Positions 34,691-42,605 of a stretch of 64,000 nt of DNA are shown here, one piece after another (position 1 is the first letter of the stretch; each line of letters begins with the position of its first letter). The position numbers were made by a program, and so were the translations under genes. The stretch comes from JAXLYE01 sp046351595. Lineage in GTDB: Bacteria; Myxococcota_A; Polyangia; Palsa-1104; JAEUJZ01. The notes below the pieces were generated by a model. The model was given only the letters and a program-made list of their open reading frames with translations. It did not search any database and had not been told where the DNA came from. The DNA is taken from NCBI GenBank assembly GCA_046351595.1, contig JAXLYE010000010.1, positions 248,001-312,000 on the forward strand, in the 5' to 3' direction.

Positions 34691-35657
34691 CTCGTACTCC
34701 TCTGCAATGCAGCAAGGGTCCGTTGTCTCCGGTCGCTCGGTCGGATCTCGGGGCTCTGGGAGCCGCGGCCTGTTCGGGCGGGAGCGGCTGTGTGTCCTTC
34801 TGCGGTTCTCGCGAAGCCGGGTCCCGCCGCGTGCCGTGGCTCACTTGACCGCACGTTCCCGCTGGCGTGCGCATCGAGTGTACCCGCAGTCCCGCTGCGG
34901 ATCGCACGTGGCCCATTCTGTTAGCAACTTCGGGACCTGCGCCGCTGCGGCTCCGCACCGCGTGTCGCAGCCCTGTCTGCAGCGCGCCGGATCCGCGATC
35001 GCAGGCGCTTCATTGCGCGTCCGCACATTCCGCCGTACCGGCTGGGACTCGTGTTCCGTACCAGCTGGGACAAGCGGCGCCGCCGGGGGCGCAGTCGGCG
35101 CTGCGGAACCCGCACCTCTCCGTCGACAACGCCGATCCGATCTGTGCGCCGCGCCGCTGGAACGGCAGTTGCTTTGGGAATACGCAGGAGCTGCTCTCGA
35201 CGCGACGGTCCCTGACCTCGCTCGGGCCGGGCAGCGGATCTGTCTCTTCGGGCTTCGCGCCCGCCGATCACATCGCAGCGCCCGCGGCACCACGCCGCGG
35301 ATCGACAGCGCTCTCGTCCCCCTGCAGGCCGCGAGGCCTGCCAGCAGCGGCCGCCGGAATCCTGGGCCGGCGGCCGCTGCTGCCTTTTTACCCTCTAAAA
35401 GAGCCTCACGCACACCTGCAGTCGGTCCGGAGCCGCGCGCCGCAGCCGGCGCTCCGGAACGGCCCGGCGCGCTTTTTGCGCTGAACAGAGCCGCTTGCGG
35501 ATCCGCACTGCGCCCGGATGCGCTCGAGGCCGAGCGCCTGGGGAAGTCGCGGATCCGGAGTCCGGAGTTTCTTGAAGGGAACCAGAGGGAACGTGAAGGG
35601 AATCCGGCAGGTAGCGAGGCGCGCCCGCTGGCAAGAGCGCGCCCGGGGCCGGCCTTC
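34691..35657. other. 967-base region without a recognised gene
   Basis: No open frame here has a family signature or convincing start. The sequence is less GC-rich than its neighbours. It includes a 16-base direct repeat CCGTACCRGCTGGGAC at 35033-35048 and 35056-35071 (23 bases apart, perhaps an operator pair), and an inverted-repeat word at 35551-35566. The part next to 34690 must hold the promoter of the FG-GAP gene; the minus-strand ORF starts without a strong ribosome site visible beyond GAGGAG at 34696-34701. Confidence 0.5.
35551..35566. repeat. Inverted-repeat word flanking the IPT/kelch gene, left copy
   Basis: GGATCCGGAGTCCGGA; its reverse complement TCCGGACTCCGGATCC recurs, with the last T/C swapped, at 38392-38407 on the plus strand. 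The two copies face inward around the single gene at 35658-38252. The word is itself built of TCCGGA palindromes, so the match is weaker evidence than its length suggests. Confidence 0.4.
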
Positions 35658-38252
35658 CTACCAGATCATGTACTCGACCGATGTGCTGGCGCTGCTGCGG
35701 CCCGTCGCCGAGCCGCCGACCACGTAGATCAGCGCGCCGCTCAGCGCGCACCCCGGCAGGTAGCGCGCGGTCAGCAGGCCCGAGCCGTTGTTGTTGAAGT
35801 TGTTGAGCGCGGGCTGCGCCGCCTGGCTGACCTGCCCGGCGCGGATCCCCGTCGAGGGCTGCTCGTCGCCGAAGGTGTACAGGTAGTTTGCGGCCGTGGT
35901 CGCGGCGTGGCCGAAGGTCTTCACCGTGACGCCCGCGCCGGCCGGGGCAAACGCGCCGAGCTGGCCGCCGGCCGCGATCTTGGCCACCTCCAGCGACTGG
36001 ATCGCGGTGGTCCCGGTCGCGGTGCCGCCGCCGAGGTAGATGTAGTTGGTCCCGGCCGGGACGAACGACGCGTTGGCGCTGGTCACCGAGTAGATCGAGT
36101 GCTGGTAGCGCGGCGCGGTCACGACCTGCGTGCCGGCCGTCCAGCTCGCGCCCGCGGTCTGGGCGCCGCTCGCATCCACGGTGACGCCCAAAAATTCGTA
36201 GCTGCCCAGGGCCACGGTGTCGCGCCCGAGCGTCGCGTACAGGTAGTACTTGCTGGCGTTGGCCGGGTCGACGCCGAAGGCCACGCCCGGGCTCTCGCGG
36301 CTGGTGCCCAGGGCGGGCAGCTTCTTCCACACGCCGGTCGCGCCCTGGCGCAGCGGCTTGGGCCGGCTTGCGTCCGTGGCCTTGCCGGTGTCGGTGTACG
36401 TCGTCGTGGCGCCGTCGGCGATCGTGTCCAGGTACTCCTCGTCGCCGGAGATCTTGCCGGCGACCGGGGTGCGGTACAGGACGTAGCCCGCGGCGCCCGG
36501 CACCGCGGTCCAGCCGAGCTTGATCTGCACCTTGTCGGCCAGCTCGGGGACACGCAGCGTCGCGACGTCCGACGGCAGGGTCTCGCCGCCGGGGTTGTCG
36601 GCGTCGCTGTCCGGCATGAGCGCCGCGACCCGGTAGTACCAGGTGCCGCCGCCGAGGCCGGTGCCGCCGCCGGGCGTGATGTCGACGTCGCGGATCGCGG
36701 GCGCCTGCAGCGGATCGAGGACGAGCGCGCGCTCCACGGTCTTGACCGGCGCGGTGCCGTCGTTGCCGCCGACGACGTACAGGTAGCGGCCGAGCGCGGC
36801 CGCGCCCGCGAGCGTGCGCTTGGTGCCAAGCTTGTAGCGCTGCGCCATCCACGCGGCGCCGGTGCCGTTCTCATCGGCGGGGATGCTGACCACGGTGTCC
36901 AGCGCGCCGGCCGGGCTGCCGCTGTCGCCGCCGATGGCGTACAGGAAGCGCGCCGCGCGTGTGGCCGCGCTGGCGACGACCGCGGGAGCGCGCCGCGCCT
37001 CGGGCAGCGCTGTCCCGTTCTTGGGCAGCGACAGGTTGCCGGAGCCGTTGCTGATGGCCAGCGCCAGAAAGTCCGCGAACGTCTGATCATCGCCGTTGGT
37101 CACGCGCAGGGTGCACAGCGTCGGCGCGGTCAGCGACGTCACCGGCGGCGCACCGATGGTGATCGACGTCGCCGTCGAGGTCGAGACCGTCGCCGGGAAC
37201 GTCATCTTGGTGCCGAGCACGGTGTCCGTGATGCAGGTGAAGGCGACCGCGGGCGAGCGGAAGTTCTGCCCCGCGATCGTCACCGGCTGCGGCGCCGTCG
37301 ACGGGACCGCACCGGGCGAGATGTTGTTGATCACCGGCGGCTCCAGCGCGGTGCTGCGGTAGGCCATGGGCAGGATGCCGACCGCGCCGTCCGGGTTCAC
37401 GACGATCAGGTCATACGGGCTGCCCGCCGGATCCAGCCCCTTGGGCACGATCGCGGTGAGCTGCGTCGGCGACAGCAGCGCTGCCGAGCCGAGCGCGGTG
37501 GCGGCGCCGGACGTGCCGGCCTTGGGGCTCAGGTACACCGACGGCGTCGGGCTCAGGCCGCCCTGCGCCGAGACCGCGACCGGCGTCGCCGCGTCCTTCC
37601 AGCCGAACCCCGGGGCCAGCGCGGTCAGCGTCAGCGTCGCCTGGTCGGTGATCTTGATCGCGCCGGCCAGCTTCGCCGAGCAGCTCGAGGAGTCCTTGAG
37701 CGTGACGTCGTACGTCCCGGCCGGCGTCCCCATCGGGACCGTGATGAGGACGCGGTTCGGGTGCGCGGGATCGACCTGCGCGCCGCTCACCGATAGGCTG
37801 CTGCCCGTCGCGGTGTGGGTCAGGCTGACGTCGGACAGGGGCGGCGACAGCGCGGTGACGTATAAGGTCACCGGGGTGGAGACGCCGCTGTAGACCGCGG
37901 GCGGATCCGCGAAGAACAGGATCGGGTCCGACACCGCCGTGACCGCGGCCATGAGCGTCGACTTGTTGCCGTCCGGGTTCTGCACGGTCACGTCGTACTT
38001 GGTTCCCGGGGTGAACAGCGTGCTCGAGCCCGAGAACGTGGCCGCGAGCTCGGTGTCGCTCTTGTGCTCGGCGCTGGTCGAGGCCGTGGTCCCGATCAGC
38101 GCCGTCGCGCCGTCCTGAAAGTCCGCGCCCTTGAGCGTGAGCGTGCCGCCGCCCTGGCACACCGTCGCGGGCTGCACCTCCGTGAGCTTGGGCGGGGGCT
38201 TGGAGCAGCCGAGGATGCAGGCAAGGCCGATGAAGATCGTAGCGTGTCGCAT
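35658..38252 (-). CDS. IPT/kelch-repeat lipoprotein
   Basis: 864 residues. The start is the ATG at 38252 (MRHATIFIGLACILGC), which begins a clean lipoprotein signal (Cys16) and is preceded by GAGGAA; a longer upstream frame is extension only. After TEVQPATVCQGGGTLTLKG come several IPT/TIG-type Ig-like domains to about 470. The C-terminal half has kelch-like motifs: RFLYAIGGDSGSPAG, RYLYVVGGNDGTAPV, YIYLGGGTATG, YLYTFGDEQPS, and ALIYVVGGSATG. A fibronectin-like domain near PELADKVQIKLGW interrupts them. It is probably a surface-exposed lipoprotein with a propeller head. It is inside the kinase insertion and carries its own flanking inverted repeats. Confidence 0.85.
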   Translation of the reverse strand: MRHATIFIGLACILGCSKPPPKLTEVQPATVCQGGGTLTLKGADFQDGATALIGTTASTSAEHKSDTELAATFSGSSTLFTPGTKYDVTVQNPDGNKSTLMAAVTAVSDPILFFADPPAVYSGVSTPVTLYVTALSPPLSDVSLTHTATGSSLSVSGAQVDPAHPNRVLITVPMGTPAGTYDVTLKDSSSCSAKLAGAIKITDQATLTLTALAPGFGWKDAATPVAVSAQGGLSPTPSVYLSPKAGTSGAATALGSAALLSPTQLTAIVPKGLDPAGSPYDLIVVNPDGAVGILPMAYRSTALEPPVINNISPGAVPSTAPQPVTIAGQNFRSPAVAFTCITDTVLGTKMTFPATVSTSTATSITIGAPPVTSLTAPTLCTLRVTNGDDQTFADFLALAISNGSGNLSLPKNGTALPEARRAPAVVASAATRAARFLYAIGGDSGSPAGALDTVVSIPADENGTGAAWMAQRYKLGTKRTLAGAAALGRYLYVVGGNDGTAPVKTVERALVLDPLQAPAIRDVDITPGGGTGLGGGTWYYRVAALMPDSDADNPGGETLPSDVATLRVPELADKVQIKLGWTAVPGAAGYVLYRTPVAGKISGDEEYLDTIADGATTTYTDTGKATDASRPKPLRQGATGVWKKLPALGTSRESPGVAFGVDPANASKYYLYATLGRDTVALGSYEFLGVTVDASGAQTAGASWTAGTQVVTAPRYQHSIYSVTSANASFVPAGTNYIYLGGGTATGTTAIQSLEVAKIAAGGQLGAFAPAGAGVTVKTFGHAATTAANYLYTFGDEQPSTGIRAGQVSQAAQPALNNFNNNGSGLLTARYLPGCALSGALIYVVGGSATGRSSASTSVEYMIW

Positions 38253-38391
38253 CGTGTTCTTCCTCAGGGGTTTGGGGTCCCAAGTCAGGCTCCGCCCGTC
38301 GACATTGCGGGGGCGGTCGCCGTCTCCGATGGGAGCGGCCGCCGTGCGGACAGGCTCCTCCGCGCGCGCACAGACTCCGCCGGGCTCCGGT

Positions 38392-38415
38392 TCCGGACTC
38401 CGGATTCCGGACTCC
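38392..38415. repeat. Inverted-repeat word flanking the IPT/kelch gene, right copy
   Basis: A run of TCCGGACTCCGGATTCCGG continued by ACTCC; its first 14 bases are the reverse complement of the left copy at 35551-35566. It also contains an internal direct repetition of TTCCGGACTCC. Confidence 0.4.
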
Positions 38416-38738
38416 ATAGGTACGGATTCAGGAGCCCGGAATTGGGAGTCCGCAGTCAGCGAACAATCAGTCTGTGCGCGCTGCAGGGACGCCGTCTTGC
38501 GCGTCTCCTTCCGCGCGTGCGGCGGCTCACAAGCGCTGACGCAATCGATATGCCGCACCCCGGAGAAGCCCTGCCCCGTCGGAGCTCTGGATGCAGCGCG
38601 TCACGCGTCGGGGATCTTCTGTACCGGCCGGTACGCCGCGTGTCCGCTTTCGCGCAGGCCGCGCTGTGTCCGGTGCCGCAGGCCGGGGCCGCGCGGGCGT
38701 GCAACCGCGACCGGCTGCGGCTCCTGAGTCCGAATCCT

Positions 38739-38777
38739 GGCTGCGGCGGCTGGCTGCGGCGGCTGGCTGCGGCGGCT
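38739..38777. repeat. 13-bp tandem repeat, three copies
   Basis: GGCTGCGGCGGCT repeated three times without change just downstream of the stop of the small secreted-protein gene. Likely a replication-slippage product; no function implied. Confidence 0.85.
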
Positions 38778-38785
38778 GGCCGGTG

Positions 38786-39325
38786 CTACGGACGGCCCGT
38801 GGCCGACGCCGGGGGCGTGACGAGCGGCTTGCCCTGGCTCTTCTCGCGGCTGCGGCTGACCTCGCGGTTCAGGCGCGCCTGCTGCGCCTGCGAGGCCGCG
38901 TCGTTCGCGCGCGCGGCGTCGCTGCGGGCCGATTCACCCTGGGCCCCGCGGCGCACGGCGGCCGTGCCGGGCTGGCTCGGTCCGTGCCCGACGCCACGGA
39001 CCTCCTGCTGGATCTCCTCGCGCACCGCCGAGCGCACGGCATCGTGCAGCTCGGCCCGCGCGGCGTGCGGCGCCGAGTCCGCGGCGGCCTCCTTCGCGCG
39101 CCCGGCACCGGGCTGACCGGTCCGCGCCACGTCGCTGCGGGGCGGCAGGGCAGGCTCCGGGTCGACATCGGCCATCGCCTCGGCCGCGGCCTTCATCTCG
39201 AGCCACGGCTCGGCCCGCGTCTCGGCCACCTGGGCCCGCCCGACCCCGGGACCGCACAGGGGCGCCAGCACGAGGAACAGCGCGCCGCGCAGCAGCCACC
39301 GAGCTCTCTGCAAAGACGTCTTCAT
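38786..39325 (-). CDS. Small exported protein of unknown function
   Basis: 179 residues. The ATG at 39325 has GGAG five bases upstream (an in-frame GTG at 39331 is the alternative). The N-terminus MKTSLQRARWLLRGALFLVL is a typical signal peptide, with likely cleavage after GVGRA. The mature part is Ala/Arg/Glu-rich and probably helical or disordered (HDAVRSAVREEIQQEVRG; AANDAASQAQQARLNREVS-like). No domain recognised. It lies at the right end of the kinase-splitting insertion and ends at a 13-bp tandem repeat. Confidence 0.55.
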   Translation of the reverse strand: MKTSLQRARWLLRGALFLVLAPLCGPGVGRAQVAETRAEPWLEMKAAAEAMADVDPEPALPPRSDVARTGQPGAGRAKEAAADSAPHAARAELHDAVRSAVREEIQQEVRGVGHGPSQPGTAAVRRGAQGESARSDAARANDAASQAQQARLNREVSRSREKSQGKPLVTPPASATGRP

Positions 39326-39781
39326 CGGCACTCCCTACCCGACGCGCGCGCTGCGGGCGCACCCGTCGTCGCACCGGCCCGCTGCCCGCGGGGGACTGCC
39401 CCAGCAGGCGACGGGTGCGGGCGGAACGCTCTTGCCATGGGCAGGTGTCAGCAAGGCGTGTGCCGCCTGGGGGCGGCCCGCTCTCGACTCCGAGTGCCGC
39501 GCGCCGCGGGCCCGCCGTACGGTTTGGTGCATCCGCCGGGCTCCGGCTGCACCTGGCCGTACAGACCGGGAGCCTCCTGATGGCGCGCGCGGCTTCCTGG
39601 AGGGCGCTGCTGCGCTCCTTACGATCGCCAGCGGTCGCGGGAGCCGGCGAAACGGCGAAGATCCCGCGCGCCTGCCCGCCGCGTGATGTCCTTATCCCTT
39701 CCGCGTGCAAGCCGAGGGATCCTGTGCGCTTGGCCGGGCCGCGGAGCGATCGTGCCCGCGGCTCCGTCGCGGCGGACCGTA
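39326..39781. other. 456-base non-coding right end of the insertion
   Basis: Between the small exported-protein gene and the kinase junction I see no gene. The kinase N-lobe reading frame runs on into this DNA without a stop and only ends near 38934, which would append about 280 unrelated residues. The gene at 39325 must have its promoter here. Confidence 0.5.
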
Positions 39782-39788
39782 CGCGGTG
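39782..39788. repeat. 7-bp target-site duplication, right copy
   Basis: CGCGGTG, identical to 32879-32885; the flanks differ on the insertion side (TACGG on the kinase strand here, CTCT there). Confidence 0.75.
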
Positions 39789-40172
39789 GATGATCCCCTT
39801 GTCGTGCGCCGCGGCCAGCGCCGAGGCGACCTGGCGGCACAGCCGCAGCAGCGACGGCAGCGGCAGGCCCGCGGCGGCGCGGCGGCGCAGGGTCGCGCCG
39901 TCCAGGTGCTCCATGACGATGTAGGGCGAGCCGTCGGGCAGGCGGCCGAGGTCCGAGATGCCGACGATGCTGCGGTGGCGGATGATGTTGACGGCGCGGG
40001 CCTCGTTGAGGAAGCGCGCGGTCAGCTCCGGGCGCGAGCCGCCGTGGCCGCGCAGCACCTTGATGGCGACGCTGCGCGCGATCTCTTCGTGGACCGCCTC
40101 GTAGACCGTGCCGGTGCCGCCCTGGCCCAGCTTGCGGACGATGCGGTACGGGCCGATTCGCTCCAGTTCCAT
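39782..40172 (-). pseudogene. 5' part of a split Ser/Thr protein kinase (N-lobe)
   Basis: Starts at ATG 40172 (MELERIGPYRIVRKLGQGGT) and covers 130 residues: glycine-rich loop GQGGTG (16-21), VAIK with catalytic Lys38, helix-C region (FLNEARAVNIIRH), hinge YIVMEHLDG, and ASALAAAHDKGIIHR. It then stops exactly inside the HRD motif at CACCGCG and runs into foreign sequence (VRSAATEPRA). The C-lobe with DLKPDN, DFG and the membrane anchor lies 6.9 kb away at 31950-32885. This N-part alone can have no kinase activity. The start has only a weak ribosome site. Confidence 0.85.
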
Positions 40173-40290
40173 GCGCCCCGCGCGGGCTCGCGCCCTCCTG
40201 AAACAAAATAACACCGTCGGCCGCGACGCCGCACGGCCGAGCCGGGCCGCGCCGTCGCGCGCGCGGCGGTGGGTGGCTCGATGTAGTTGT

Positions 40291-40308
40291 GAGGGCGAGG
40301 GCGAGGGC
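40291..40308. repeat. Hexanucleotide repeat GAGGGC x3
   Basis: Three exact copies continue into an imperfect fourth (GAGGCC), between the kinase fragment and the M13 gene. One of several 6-bp microsatellites in the window. Confidence 0.8.
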
Positions 40309-40360
40309 GAGGCCGCCGGACCCGCAGGTCAGCGACGGCGCGGGCGGCAGGTCGGGGCGG

Positions 40361-42445
40361 CTACCAGACGGTGCACAGGGTCTTGCGCACCATCTTGTCG
40401 GTGGCCTTGCACTGCCACGCCTTGGCGAAGTCGGGCAGGTTGGACAGCGGCCCGTTGACGCGGAACTCCGGCGGCGAGTGCGGATCGATGTTGGTCAAAA
40501 GGCGCTGGAAGTCGGGCCGCCGCTTGTCGCACCAGGCCTGCGCCGCGCCGAGGAAGAACAGCTGCTCGCTCGAGAGCTTGCTGCCCTTGGGCTTGGCGTC
40601 CGGCTTCTCCTTCTCGGCGATGCGGTAGGCGGCGAGCGCCAGCTTCAGGCCTCCCAGGTCGGCGATGTTCTCGCCGAGCGTCAGCTTGCCATCGAGCTTG
40701 GCGTCGGGCAGCGGCGAGTAGCCGTTGTACTGCTCGACGACGCACTGGGCGCGGCGCTCGAACTCGGTGTTGACCGACTGCGACCACCAGTCGCGCAGGT
40801 TGCCGTCGGCGTCGAACTGCCGGCCCTCGTCGTCGAAGCCGTGCGTCACCTCGTGGCCCATGACCATGCCGATGGCGCCGTAGTTCACCGCGCGCGGCGC
40901 CGAGCGGCTGAACATCGGCGGCTGCAGGATGCCGGCCGGGAACGCGATCTCGTTCAGCAGCGGCTCGTAGTAGGCGTTCACCGTCGGAGCGGTCATCAGC
41001 CACTCGCCGCGATCGAGCGGCTTGCCGATCTTGGTGAGGTCACGCTTGGACTCGAAGACCGACGCCGCGGTGACGTTCTGCACGTACGAGCCGCGGCCGA
41101 CGCCGAGCGCGGTGTAGTCGCGCGGCTTGTCGGGGTAGCCGATCTTGTTGACGATGCGGTGCAGCTTCCCGAGCGCCGCGGTGCGCGTGACGTCGTCCAT
41201 CCACGGCAGCGTCTTCAGGTTCTGCTCCATCGCGGTCTCGATGTGCTTGATGAGCTCCTGCGACAGCTGCTTGCCCTCGACGCCGAAGGTCTTCTGCACG
41301 TAGGGCACGGCCAGCGCCTCGCCGAGCGCGCGGTCGGTGGCGGCGACGCAGCGCTTCCAGCGCGGCAAGAGCTTGTCGGTGCCGGTCAGCCGCTTGCCGT
41401 AGAAGGCGAACTGCTCGTCGACGAACGCCTTGGACAGGTGCGGCGAGGCGGCGTGCAGCGCGTGCCAGCGCAGGTAGACCTTGAGGCTCGGCATCGCCTC
41501 CTCACCGAGCACCTTGTTCAGCCCCTCGAGGAAGGCCGGCGACGTCACGTTGATCTCGCGCAGCTGCGGGAAGCCGAGCGTGGTCAGGTACACGGTCCAC
41601 GGGAACTTCGGCGCGGTCTTCTGCACGCCGTCGAGCTCGAGGCGGTGGTACAGCTTCTTGGGCTCGCGCCGCTCGACGCGCGACAGCGACACCGCGGCCA
41701 GCTTCTTCTCGATGCCGAAGACGATCTGCGCCTGCTTGGCCGCCTCGGCCTTCGGCACGCCCGCCAGCGCCAGCGTGCGCTCGACGTGGCCGAGGTACTC
41801 CTTGCGCAGCGTCTCGCTCTTCTCGTCGGTCTTCAGGTAGTAGTCGCGGTCGGGCATGCCGAGGCCGCCCTGATCGAGGCTGCCGATGACGCGCGAGGCG
41901 TCCTTGAAGTCCTGCTGCGACGACAGGTGGAACAGCGGCGCGCCCAGGCCGAGGTGCTGCCGCGCGACCTCACGCGCCAGGTCGTCCAGCGTCGCCACCT
42001 TCTCGATCGGGGCGAGCAGCGCGGCGATGTCGGCCTGCGCCGTCTTCTCGATCTCGGCCTCGGCCATGCACGAGGCGTAGAAGTCCCCGAGCTTCTTCGT
42101 CGTGGCGTCGGCGCCGCCCTTGCCCGCGGCGGCCTCGTCGAGGATCTCGCGCAGCATGGTCTGGTTGCGCTCGTGCACCTCGGAGAAGCCGCGGCTCCAC
42201 GACGGGCGATCGGCCGGGATCTCGGTCTTCTTCAGCCAGCCGCCGCAGGCGTAGCGGTAGAAGTCCTCGCACGGGCTGACCGCGCGGTCGATGATGCTCT
42301 CGTCGATGCCGGGCGGGATGGGCGGCAGGGCCGGCTGCGCCGCGGCGACGCCGAGCACCGACATCGTCACGAGCGGCAGGGTGCGACCGAGCCAGGGGAG
42401 CAGGGAACGGAAGGGACGGGAAGGACAAGGGGGCAGTTTGTTCAT
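40361..42445 (-). CDS. M13 (neprilysin-like) zinc metallopeptidase
   Basis: 694 residues from ATG 42445 with a signal peptide (RTLPLVTMSVLGVAAAQP); a longer upstream frame has no support. Family M13 features are complete: SPCEDFYRYACGGWL near the N-terminus, substrate-binding NAYYEP, zinc site HEVTH (His531, Glu532, His535) followed by GFDDEGRQFDADGN, third ligand in GENIADLGGL, and the terminal CTVW. Secreted endopeptidases of this family cut peptides of limited length in the periplasm or outside. It stands alone on its strand, 188 bases from the kinase start. Confidence 0.95.
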   Translation of the reverse strand: MNKLPPCPSRPFRSLLPWLGRTLPLVTMSVLGVAAAQPALPPIPPGIDESIIDRAVSPCEDFYRYACGGWLKKTEIPADRPSWSRGFSEVHERNQTMLREILDEAAAGKGGADATTKKLGDFYASCMAEAEIEKTAQADIAALLAPIEKVATLDDLAREVARQHLGLGAPLFHLSSQQDFKDASRVIGSLDQGGLGMPDRDYYLKTDEKSETLRKEYLGHVERTLALAGVPKAEAAKQAQIVFGIEKKLAAVSLSRVERREPKKLYHRLELDGVQKTAPKFPWTVYLTTLGFPQLREINVTSPAFLEGLNKVLGEEAMPSLKVYLRWHALHAASPHLSKAFVDEQFAFYGKRLTGTDKLLPRWKRCVAATDRALGEALAVPYVQKTFGVEGKQLSQELIKHIETAMEQNLKTLPWMDDVTRTAALGKLHRIVNKIGYPDKPRDYTALGVGRGSYVQNVTAASVFESKRDLTKIGKPLDRGEWLMTAPTVNAYYEPLLNEIAFPAGILQPPMFSRSAPRAVNYGAIGMVMGHEVTHGFDDEGRQFDADGNLRDWWSQSVNTEFERRAQCVVEQYNGYSPLPDAKLDGKLTLGENIADLGGLKLALAAYRIAEKEKPDAKPKGSKLSSEQLFFLGAAQAWCDKRRPDFQRLLTNIDPHSPPEFRVNGPLSNLPDFAKAWQCKATDKMVRKTLCTVW

Positions 42446-42605
42446 GGCGACCTTTTCTAACACCAGGTCCCGCTCCGGGTTCGGTGTTTCCTGGAAATGT
42501 GGGCGCGGCCGTGCAGGCCGTGCGGGCGCGGTCGCGGAGCCGGCGCGCGGGCGCACGACAGCGGACCGCTCCGCCCGCCTTCGTGGTATCAACGACTCAT
42601 CGTCG

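Larger units (their letters stand above)
38253..38785. other. 533-base non-coding region upstream of the IPT/kelch gene
   Basis: No gene recognised. It contains the promoter region of the IPT/kelch gene on the right of 38252, a cluster of TCCGGACTCC/GATTCCGG words at 38392-38415, and a 13-bp tandem repeat at 38739-38777. Short open frames here look like GC shadows. Confidence 0.5.
32886..39781. mobile_element. 6.9-kb insertion splitting a kinase gene
   Basis: The kinase N-part ends IIHR at CACCGCG and the C-part restarts with CACCGCG-ATCTGAAG, so the two halves join into GIIHRDLKPDN with one copy of the 7-bp word removed. The DNA between is 6,896 bases with three minus-strand genes for exported proteins (FG-GAP, IPT/kelch, small secreted protein). 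It has unusually long non-coding parts (about 2 kb in total) of somewhat lower GC and different texture. I found no transposase, integrase or recombinase and no convincing terminal inverted repeats at the junctions; CGACGGAG near both ends is short. It could be a non-autonomous element moved in trans, or the product of another rearrangement. Confidence 0.65.
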
